Shown one piece after another: positions 13,201-25,200 of a stretch of 32,465 nucleotides of DNA. The first letter of the stretch is position 1, and every line of letters starts with the position of its first letter. The notes beneath the pieces were generated by a model. That model was not told where the DNA came from and did not search any database. It worked only from the letters and a program-made list of their open reading frames with translations. This DNA comes from Apostichopus californicus (lineage: Eukaryota; Echinodermata; Holothuroidea; Aspidochirotida; Stichopodidae), in contig JAIPMN010005478.1 of the NCBI GenBank assembly GCA_020650975.1, positions 4,744-37,208 of the forward strand. The letters run 5' to 3'. Both the position numbers and the translations under genes were made by a program.

Positions 13201-16200
13201 TGGTCACTTTGGTATCATCTATGACCTAGTTTGGTCATCAGATGGAGATCGTCTGCTCTCTGCATCCTCTGATGGCACTGCAAGGTATTTACTGTGATAT
13301 CAATGTTGTATCATATCAAATCATATCACATCATGTCACATCATACCTTACATCACATCACATCATACCTTACATCACATCACTTCACATTGGATCATAT
13401 CTTACATTGCATCACATCATAGGTATTTACTGTGATATCAATGTTGTATCATATCATATCTCTCCATATCACATATCAAATCATATCACATCGCATCATA
13501 TCTTACGTCACATCACATCATACCGTACGTCACATCACTTCACATTGGATCATATCTTACATTGCATCACATCATAGGTATTTACTGTGATATCAATGTT
13601 GTATCATATCATATCTCTCCATATCAAATCATATCACATCGCATCATATCTTACGTCACATCACATCATACCTTACGTCACATCACTTCACATTGTATCA
13701 TATCTTACATCGCATCATATCATAGGTATTTACTTTGATATGAATGTTGTATCATGTCATCATATCGCATCATATAATATCATGTCTCATCATATCTTAT
13801 ACACATCATATATAATATCATGTCTCATCATATCTGACATCACATCATATAATCATATCTACTGTAACATCACATATCATATAATGCCATTAGCTTCAGC
13901 AACTTTATTTATAAAATGAATATTTGTAACTGTTCATTTCAAAATGCAACTTTTAAATTGTGAAGTTTTTAATGAAAGACAACCTGTTTTGGTTGTTGCT
14001 CTGAAATAGGAAACTTGTTGTGAAGGTTTCTGTAGAGTATAGATCAGTTGAAATTAATTTTGTCAGCATTTGAATGTGTAGAGAAAACCAGTGTATCTTA
14101 TATACTGTGATACTGTGGTTGGCCTAATAATTGTGTCATTCTTTCCATGTTCTACCATTTTGTTTTGTTTAAGATGGTCCATGTTTGTACCCATTATAAT
14201 ACAATCAGTCTACTTATTCCTAATGCCTTCCTTCAGAATCTGGAATCTTGACACACCAGAGAGTTCTGCGGAGAAGGTGTTTCCTCATCCAGCGTTTGTA
14301 TACTGTGCTAGATTTCATCCTAAAGCGGACACATTTCTGGCCACCGGAGGATACGACCATCTGATCAGAGTCTGGAGTACAGAGAGCACCTCCCAGACAG
14401 GAGAGGTTAGTGACATGTTAGCAACTCCCTCAGCAAGATTAACCTGAAACTTAATGTTGTAAACTGAATGTTAAATAATAATAAAACAAATGATGTATAT
14501 GAATGGGTCGAGGTGACAGATTCCTTAAATGAGTCTGTTTTTACAGAGAAGTATCTCCAGCCATTCATTTTAACCCAATCGTTAAGGTTTTGGGCGGGTA
14601 ATGTTAGGAAAGATATTTATTAGCCTTGTGTCAACTTGCTACTTTTCAGAAGGACCCATTACAAGACTGCCTTAGTTGCTGTGCAGAAACTCTGGCCAGT
14701 TCCTTATTGCCATGGCCTTTATCAATGTCACAGCGAAAGTCCTTAGACTTAAGTCAGTTTGGAGATTTACGAAAGCGCTGGTAGAATATTTTACCCTCAT
14801 TATGTTTCAGGATTCATTATGAAGTGAATCTTTCATAGATTCTTGTCAAAATAGAAAAAAGTGTTTTAAGTTTGCAGGGAACATGACATGTTTTGTCTGG
14901 CTCACTTGAAAGTGGAATATCATTTTATTAATAAGAAATATTGAATTGCCGCCACCCACCTGTTTGAAATGGAATTAGTTGATGCTTTCCTGGAAGACAA
15001 AGCAATTAGTGCTATCTGAAAAGAACTTGAAAGTTAAATTATCATTGTCATATGGTAAAGATTGCAAGATAAAAGTGGTAAAAAATTATTAAAATTATTA
15101 AAATGACATACAAGGTTGGCAACAAAGATGATTTCAATGGGGATTTCCAGGTGTGCCCTCTGTCAAGTAGATTTTACTTCTTTATGCTTGTCCAGACCTT
15201 ACGAAATAACATTTTTTTGTTTTTTAACCAAATGGTACACATACCAAAATTGTATGAGAGCATGCCATATTGGAAGTCAAATTTTGACCATTTTAGGAAA
15301 AATTTGAAGTTAGTTCCATAAACATTAAAGACCTTGATGTTGTTAATATGTAGAACCTGTTTTTCTTGTATCAAGGTTAAGGTCGATCTTGCATTAACAG
15401 GAAGGAGGACATGTTCACCGATTCTCATAGTTTATTGTGGTTGAATTTGAGCAGAACCAACTAATTAATCATGTCATCTTTCTCTCTCTGCATTCTTGGT
15501 TTTGCTTTCTAGTTGTACCAAGAGTTAGGGGGCCACAAAGGGTTTGTAAATGCCTTGGTGTTTGCCAAAGACGGCCTCTCTATGTACTCTGGGGACAGTA
15601 CGGGCACAATTGTGGTCTGGAATTGTATCGTGAACAGAGATCTTGGTGAGTTTTAATCTTCTGTAGGTAATAATTTATCCAATATCGCATCCTGAAGGGC
15701 TTGGCAAAAGAGAGTAGTATAAGTAGATATTGCACACAGCAACTAGGTTTGTATTTAGTGAGGGAATGTCCAAAGCCTTCAAAAACTGCTATACACAATT
15801 TCAGCCTTAAAGGATTCCCTGATCTGCCCCCCCTCCCCCCTCCCCTTTCAGTGTTGTGGAGTTTTTTGTAAACAGAACCAGTTTATTTCAAACCAGATTT
15901 CTGATTTTCTTTTTCTATGATCTCGTGTTTATGATAAATTGTCACGACATGACAGAAGTGGCTCAAGATCAGTGGAAAGTTTCTAAAAGCAGAAACCATC
16001 TTGTGAAGGACACTTGACTAAAACATCCATGAACAACACTCCCGAAGGGTATCTGTGCTTGATTGATTGACTGACTGATTGATTGACTGATTGATTGATT
16101 GATTGATTGCATAATTAAGGGAACCTTGTCATATTGTGAAGAAGTCAGAAGACAGTTTGTCAGTTGACAAGTTTCTGTAGACAGAATACCTCCTGATGGA

Positions 16201-19200
16201 GGTTACCATTCCATTGTTAAACCTCCCTGAGTAGAAAATTGTGGAAGAAAGTCTATTCCTGATTTGATTGCAATGTCAGAAGAAAACCTGACTATGTCAA
16301 AAGACATCCCTACGTAAGGACTCACTTCTTGAGAGGGATTAGCAACACCTAAGAAATCAATTTTACAGAGTATGCTAAGTAAACCCACATTGATCACTTT
16401 GAAAATGTTCGTTTGGATACTGAATACATTGCACAATAATTTATGACGGCATACACAGACAACACCTTCAAGTGTCTTTGTTTTTCCTTGTAGCACACTC
16501 ATGATGAAGTGAGAACTATGTTTTAATTGCATTTATACGATTGGTAAGAGTTTTAGGGTGTTCACCTATGGTTACAGAAGCTTTAAATACTCTGGCTCTT
16601 ATCTCTGGAACAAGTTACCAGATCACATTCGAACTTGCTCTAAACTTTCTACTTTCAAAAGTCTACTTAAGACCCCCATCTTTTCACTTGTTCTTTTGTA
16701 AATTAATTTGCTTTCTTTGTAAAGCGCCTTGAGCAGTGACTTTTTTCTACTGATTTGGCGCTATATAAGTCTCATTTATTATGGTTATTATTATTCATCT
16801 GCCAGTTTTTTGTATTGTAGAGTAATATTTCTATCCCTGTCTGTGAATTTATTCTCTTCTTCAGAGGAATGGTCCCTCTCCAGAGTAGTGCAACAAGAGG
16901 AGCTGGAGAATGTTCCCATCAACTCTCTCCAGATACACCCGAGTGGACGTCGACTCCTGGTCCATGGAAGGGATAATAACATACGAATGATGGATCTTAG
17001 ACTGTGAGTCTGTTTGAGAAATACACTGAAACTATCCAGCAGCCTTGTGTTATGTAAAGACAAGTACTTACTAGGAGATTGGGGGGGGGGGGGGTTAAGA
17101 CCTTGGAACCCAGGGGACTGTGGAATACGAAATATAATATACATATGGAAAAATGAAGACATGAAAAGGGTAACATCATTGTACCCTTAGTCTGGACCAG
17201 CTCTTGATGTGTTAGCATTTGGTAGTTAAGTGTTGATTAGGTGTGGTTTAGAAATATTGCTCTGGAAAAGAAGGAAATTAGTTAGGGATATTTCATGCAA
17301 ACTACCAAAATATAAACAGTAACCCCCCCTTTTTGTTTTGGGGGGGGTGCTATTTGCTGAGGATGTCATTGTTGTTTTCAATGATGAGTGTTTTCTTGTT
17401 TTTCATATGGGACATCAGTACCATTGAATGCCAATTAACTGTGTTATATATCATTTTAGCAGAAAGCCACAATTATCTCTTCATTCCTTACTAAATTAAA
17501 TCATTATATCTGGTAGTTTTTATGAGGCTCCTTCTCTTAAATGCAAGATTCACAAAAGAAATGACCTTTTCTAAATTGCATGTTTAAGGTAGTACACAAA
17601 GTGTACCTATTTGTGATGAACTGGGGTTTTGTCAAGGCCATTACAGATGTAAACAACCAGACTAATTAAATATAATTACTCTTTACCCTTAAGACTTGGG
17701 AAGTGAGTGTGTCTGGCAAGAAAACTGTAATAGTCCATTTCCAATGCATCTAGGATAGTATATGATTTGTCTTGCAATGTTGTCGTTACTGTAGATTCAA
17801 CATCATGCAAAGATACGTGGGTGCTTTAAACTTTCGTGAACACCTCAGAAGTACCCTGAGTGCTTGCGGGTCGTTTGTGTTCTGCGGCAGCGAGGATGGA
17901 CAAGCCTACGTCTGGAATACGGACACAGGTGAGACAGACATGGAGAGTTTGAGAAGATTGTATTTTGGGGAGAGTTTAAGGATTGATTTATTCCATTTGT
18001 AAGCACGAAAACTCACAGTGAAAGTACGTATTGGTCGAAGTTTGTGGCCAGCAGATGTCAGAGTCGGACAAAATTAATAACTCACAAAAGACAGTTTGGT
18101 TGAAGTTTATACTCTGGTGTGAAGATCACCCTTGTTAAGTAGAAGAACCCTTTTGGAAAAAAGTGGAGGTTAGCGGTCATTTGAGGTCAACAGGGGTCAA
18201 TATCTTAAAACTTTGTAAACACTATAACTCACAAAGTACATGTTGGTTGAAGTCCATGCATGACATGTAGATACCCTATTGAAATACAATGTAATTCTAC
18301 CTTGGGGGTAGACAAAGAATGGACTTTGGTGTACTGCTGCTGTGTGATGTTTTCTTTTAGAGCGATTTTTAAACTTGTCTTTTATTCTTTTAAATTTTAA
18401 TACCATGCTTTAATGTTTTCTCAGGTGATCAAGTGGCCTCATATACTACCTTGGGGTACCAGTTTCCCGTATGTGACATCTCCTACCATCCTTATGATCA
18501 CATGGTTGCATTTTGTTCGAGAGGGGAGAGCCACCCTGTCCAAATATTCATCTATGACTCGAAGTGTAAGTATTCAGGTTGACGAGAGATTTAGCCTGTG
18601 TGAGTGTCTGTGTGTTATTGTAAAGGCAGGGTTTATCTTCCATTTGTGTAGTGGACTAAGTGATATCCTCCCTGGTCAGCCTTGGGCATCCTCTTTGATA
18701 TCTCTTCTCACTGTATCACCAATAATTGTAAATCATTTTAACAGATGTTTAAGTTCTTCCATAAAAATGTGTTGTCTAGGATGAGGATGGCCAAATTTTA
18801 GGTACTAACTCTGAGATGTTTGTGCTTCAGGAGTTTTATTGCAGCGAATGCTCTAAGCATCTTAATTGCTTCTTGGGAATTCACTTTCTGTTGATATTGG
18901 TTACTTTTGAAATACGGTGCAACACTCCGTTGGAAACCCCCCACCCCCCCCAGCCCACCGACCTTTCACTTCACTGCCATCCCACAAATCTTACATCTTT
19001 AGTAGAGCTCCTTGACAGATTAGGCTAACAAGGTCTGAATGCAGACGGTAGTGTCATATCTTATAATAACTATATTTTAGCGTCATCAAAACCAGTTTGT
19101 TATTTGGTTTTGTGACAGATCCCCAGCTGAATTACCTGAGCAGAGGCCTGTTAGCAGAGGCGGCTGATCAAACCGCTCAGATCAATGAGGATGCATCTCG

Positions 19201-22200
19201 GAGTCTCGCCTCTGTCATGGAAACAAGAAAACTCATCAATCAAGAAGTGTCTCAACAAAAAACAGAGAGATTAGAAAGGGTGAAAGCCAAATTGGCAAGT
19301 GTGATGGTAAGTACAATGTAAGATGTCTCTGTAGGTGGTAGGGAGGGGGTGGGGGGTTGGTTTCTGTGGTGCAGGGGGAAGGAGAGGAGTTTGTGAGCGA
19401 GACATGGAGGAGCACCAATCAATGGATATATTTGGTTCATTTCTGAAGGACTGTTTGCCTTTCTGTGGGATATTTTTTGTTGTGTAAAACAAAAGGTCCA
19501 ATGTTATGTTTGTAAAGATGCAGAATAAAGAGAATTGGGAATAGAAGGGGGGGGGGAGGAATGGAGGGATGGTTGGGCACTAGAAAGGTAGCATTACCTG
19601 GTGGAGATAATGATCTGTTACCAGTTTCTTGTTAAGAATGATACTGATGCCATACTCCCACTATCAGAGTAAAATGAAAGTGTCAGCAATATAGTTTGAT
19701 GCCAAGAAGCAGATTTTGCAGTAGCGTGCTCAAGCTGATAACTTTCACAAAAGTCCATTCCTGGAATTGAGTTTCTTAACTGAGTAGATTGGCAGTTGTT
19801 AGACTTCTGGTGTTAGTTACAATGATGGAAATGGTCCACACCGTTTGTTTGAAAGGCCCATCGTGTTTACTAGATGGACCATGGTAGTCTGAAGGAAGCC
19901 TAGCTCTATCCATGAACAATACAGGTTTTGAAAAGTGCATCCATTTTGTAAAGTATGACCAAGAGCTTAGTCTCCTCTTTACCAATTGAGCAGTGGTAAC
20001 TTAGTAGTAAAGTATGTTTCTGTTCTGTTATTCCTTTCATGCTTGCGGCATTAACGCACTCAGTGTGAATTAGCATCTCTTAACCCTGTAGACATGGATA
20101 TCACACAGTAGCAAGTTGAGCCTGTGCTGGCTCCATTTTTGATAATTATGGATTCTGGCAAAGACTTTACACCAGATCTATCCTATCAATGCAAGAAATG
20201 TACATAAATATATCCTAGCCATTCAGACCCTCTAACCTTTCATCAAATCCTTTTTCCAGTCAATGTTTACATGAATAGTTTGTAATTATATGACCTCAAC
20301 TTGCCTTTTATCTTGCTATAGTTTTAATTTGCTTGTCACTCCAGTTTCTGTTTTATTTTCCCCCTTGTTTTTTGTTTTTTTAATTCCCTTTTATTTTATA
20401 TTTTGTCTTCTCTACTGCTCTGCTTGTTGCACATATTATAGGCTATGAAAAAGTTGAACCAGGTAGCTATCCATCACTGCTTTATGCATATTCATATTCT
20501 ACTTGTTACATCATAAATGGTGCATATATATTTCCAAAGTCTGTCCTTAACAATAATCATTTTCCGAAAAGTTTTTGTTAATTAATCAATGTTGTTGTGC
20601 AATGCTGGTGCAGTGAAAACTAATCTTTTGTGACTATCACAAAACTTAATACTTCTGTGTCAAGTTTCTCTATATATCTACTTTGTTTTTGTTTTTGATT
20701 TTCAAGTTTCTCTGCTTCCTCAATATTGTTGCATCACATTTTCCTGTCCATTTTGGTCGCTACAAATCAATGCCTAAAGAAAGCACATAACATTCAGGGA
20801 ATGTTCAAGTATGTGTTTGTCTGGTACATTGAGCTATTTATTCAACAAACTGCATGGAAACCTTCAAAATTAATGACAGAAAATTTTGAGTCTGATTATA
20901 TTTCTACAAAATTAAAGAGGAGTAGTACAAATGTCAAGATAAAACAAGGTGGTGGAGGAAGACTGAAAAAGTATTAGCTTGTACGAACAGTCCCCCTCAA
21001 AGAAGTTAAACAGTACAGATAAACACAATACAACAATAGAGGAAAAGAACAAAGAAAAAACAATAAAAGAGGAGTAGTACAGAGTCAAGATAAAACAAGG
21101 TGGTAGAGGAGGACTGAAAAAGTATTAGCTTGTACGAACAGTCCCCCTCAAAGAAGTTAAACAGTACAGATAAACACAATACAACAATAGAGGAAAAGAA
21201 CAAAGAAAAAACAATAGAAGAGGAGTAGTACAGAGTCAAGATTAAACAAGGTGGTGGAGGAGGACTGAAACAGCATTAGCTTGTACGAACAGTCCCCCTT
21301 AAACAAGTTAAACAGTGCAGATAAACACAATACAACAATAGAGGAAAAGAACAAAGAAAAAACAATAGAAGAGGAGTAGTACAGAGTCAAGATAAAACAA
21401 GGTGGTGGAGGAGGACTGAAACAGCATTAGCTTGTACGAACAGTCCCCCTTAAACAAGTTAAACAGTACAGATAAACACAATACAACAATAGAGGAAAAG
21501 AACAAAGAAAAAACAATAGAAGAGGAGTAGTACAGAGTCAAGATAAAACAAGGTGGTGGAGGAGGACTGAAACAGCATTAGCTTGTACGAACAGTCCCCC
21601 TTAAACAAGTTAAACAGTACAGATAAACACAATACAACAATAGAGGAAAAGAACAAAGAAAAAACAATAGAAGAGGAGTAGTACAGAGTCAAGATAAAAC
21701 AAGGTGGTGGAGGAGGACTGAAACAGCATTAGCTTGTACGAACAGTCCCCCTTAAACAAGTTAAACAGTGCAGATAAACACAATACAGCAACAGAGGAAA
21801 AGAACAAAGAAAGAAAAACAATGGTAATTAACAACTTACAAGCAATAATGATTTAGAAGGTGATCCGTTAACCTATTTCTAAATTGGGTGAAAGTTTAAC
21901 GCATTCTCCAGACAAGACATAACAGTATGTTGTAAATTTTAAAAATTAAAATTAAACAAAACTTAGCAAACTGCTTATCCACTAAAGAGCCAAGAGAATG
22001 TGTAAAAGTAAGAGTGCCTGACATATCGATCCATGATCTTCTTCAGAGGCTTCAGTTAAAGTTTTGATGAGCCATATAAACCGTAAAAAATGGATGTTTC
22101 ACCGTTTAGATTACCCTTTAACACGGTAGTAGATCCCAGTGTTGTTTATTCATTACATCTTATGAATAATGCATAGCAAATGCCATGTCATTAAAATTCG

Positions 22201-25200
22201 TATCCTTGAATTGTGTTTTAGGGAACTAAAAGTCCATATCTACATATTTTACAATTACTGTTGAAAACAAAGCAAGTACTTCAACTTCTATTGTGAATAT
22301 GGACCACACTCTTGAAATAAAAAGAACATTCTTTTTTTTTCCGAATTGCAAGTCTACTCAGTAACATACTCGTTTAGAGTTGCTAGTCCCATGGATTCCT
22401 ATGTTCACCGTTTCAATGATTTATACGGATTTATTCTGCCGTGTTATTAAGGTCTCATAATTCATGATTATCTTCTGCTTCTCATAACTTTGATCTAATA
22501 AATACTCTCTATAGATGTGTCTTAATCATAAAAGTGGGTTTAAATATTTAATTCCTCACCGTCCATTAATTTGTTCACCTTTTGTCCTAACCATAACAAT
22601 ACAATAATTACCTGAGCACCCTTAAGTTTTCATAGAATGAGATCATTTGCTTGCTGTTCATCTAATAGTCACATGACACCATTGCAATTTGCTGTTACTG
22701 TGTCGTTCCTCATCTTAATTAATCTGATTGTATATTTATGTTTACATAATCTAATAAAATTTTGTTCCGATCATTATTTTGTTTGTGTCCCTATTACCTA
22801 TTACCCCCTCCCTCCCTCCCCCCAAATAGTAAACAATACCCCTTTAGTGTAGAATGGTTTAGGAGTTTTTTCTGAAAGGAAAAACAAAGGTTTTCTTCAA
22901 AAAAAGTCTATATAAGATGCTTTGTTTAAGGCTGTGTAATTTTTGACATGAATGTAACCAGATCTGATTCATGGGATAACATATAGAAAGCAAAATATTA
23001 CTATCAGTATTTTATAGTCCTTACAAGTTGTTACTTGTAGATCCTCATATATATAATGTGGTGTAAATATATTTAAGGCTTGGAATGTTCCTTTCAACTC
23101 AGATTGGATGAAGAAATCAGCTCCCCGGCTCAGGGTCTAAATATTTTAATATTTATTTGTTGTGTACACTATAAAATATAAACAATTGATTGATTGAAAA
23201 ATTTTCAGGACATATAAAGATTTAAATTTCCAATGTTTGTAAGACTTTGTATACATGATAAAACAAACCTAGCAAAAACCATGAGCCTCTAAGGTTATAA
23301 AGATTAATTGCAATAATATCTCAACGTAACACATAGATGTAACAACCTGCACCAACAGGGATTTAATTTTCCGTTAAAGACATGTTACCAAATTGAAGTT
23401 TGTTGACGCCAATCATGGTCTTTCATCTGAAATCACTGTTCCTGAGGCATTAAACAAAGCTTGTCTGGTTCTGCTCGTGTCACTCTTTTCATCAATCATT
23501 CCTTCTTCTGTCGTGATGCTTTGTTTCTTTCATCGTTCAAGTCTCTCACTCCTGAGTACTCACCTCAGAGAACCACCCGTCTCAGTACGTTCGCCTCCAC
23601 CCAGTCGAATTACGACACATGGGGATCGACCTTCGACAACACACAGTTCAGCAGCAACACGCAGGTATTGCTCAGATTTTCAGTTCATTAGTTTCCACTT
23701 TTTATTTGTTGCTGTATCTTCATTGTTTCGTTCTTAATCACAATTTTACTTTCATTCCAGGCGTTGCCTTTAAAGATGGTGACTGTTTGCTATTGTCTTT
23801 CATTGCATCTGCAATATGTATACATTGAAAAGAAAATAGTTTTCTGAAATGCTGTCTCGTCATTGGTCAGATTTTCACATCTTGTTGCGCAATGAAATTG
23901 GTAAAGGACACCAATAGGTTCCCCTTCAGAACTTCAGTGCTCATCTCACTAAACTAGGACAGTTTTGCACTTGTATGCCTCTTTCTTCTTTTATTCTTTT
24001 ATTTTCCTTTATAAACAAAAATGTCATGATTTCAGAAGAAAAAAAAACTAATAACTTTGAAAATAACTTTATATTGTTAAATCTCCGTTTAGGCCGGAAC
24101 TCCAGGCAGTAGCCGTTTCAGAAGTGGTCATTATCAGTCAGGTAAATAAGTCATTTATTTTGTTTTAAATATTAGTTTTGATGTCATCTCTGAAAACGTT
24201 TACTTTCAATTGTGCGAAAGATAATGTTATCATCAGTTGCCACTCTCATATTTAACATATAGGAACCCTTTCAGTCCTAATGAAGGGGTGGGGGAGGGGC
24301 GGGAATTATGTGGAAATATCTTGATACTTATGAAACCTGGGACCTGTGACATAACTGTCCCTGAAGCCAGACCATGCTCTAAATACCCCTGATCACATAA
24401 CACTTCAAAAAGGGCCCCAAAGATATAAATTGTCCTGTGAAATTGGCCTTGCTCTTTACACCACTGAGCACATAACACTTCAAAAAGGGCCCACTGACAT
24501 AATTTTCCCAACAGCCTGAGACCTGGAGTCATTGCCCCTGAACATATCACAGAGTGACATTATTTTATTTCATGAGTCTCATCACAGACATTAAGAGACC
24601 AAACCTGGTCTGTGACATTGGAAAGTAAAGTATGAACTGTTTGCCTACCATAGCAACAGAATATTATGGAGAAAGGAAAATGTTTAATCTATCTTCATAT
24701 TGGTATAACAAACAACAACTAAATTAAACCCCTTTAATTATTTGTTTTGGGTTTGTTCATTGTTGTTAGGTGGTTACTCACGATCTGGGACACCGACAAT
24801 TGGCCTGAAAACGGTGAGAAAAATTAATCACGCATGCTGTTCCACATTTTTTTTTTGCAGTTCTTAAATTGTAAAATGACAGAAAAATATTTGTTTTTTT
24901 TGCTTAGATTGCTAGTTCCATACCCTAGTTAGCATTTTAAAAATTTGATGTGAAAGATTCCTTAACTTGTGGACATGATTTCTGTGTTAACATGAATATT
25001 CAGTGTATTCATGCATCGTAGCTTATATTTGATGCATATTCATATTTAGGAAATCATTTTAGTTTGTGTAGCATAACGTACAAAGTGTTGCACAATGCGA
25101 CTCACTATATAGCATTTTAATGTAAGTGGACAAAATATTTAGCAATTTCCAACCAGAATGATGAGAAAACTTGATACAGCTACTGCACAAAATGTGAACA

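Noticed and set aside
13242-13919. Ser/His/Ile-rich open frames of about 110 codons
   Set aside because: They are translations of TCACA/TCATA microsatellite sequence. Only the first 43 bases (13242-13284) coincide with exon 13, and in a frame other than the AHI1 one.
17075-17100. G-quadruplex element
   Set aside because: It is a single homopolymer-like G run, as at 4297, 19549, 25370, 26400 and 26530. Runs like these could fold, but nothing here ties them to a function.
21006-21834. Five near-identical 77-codon minus-strand frames with hydrophobic content
   Set aside because: They overlap the 151-bp array and reflect its base composition.
24233-24550. 105-codon minus-strand frame in intron 22
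   Set aside because: It lies in an imperfect ~75-bp repeat and repeats itself (ALFEVLC occurs twice); no homology recognised.
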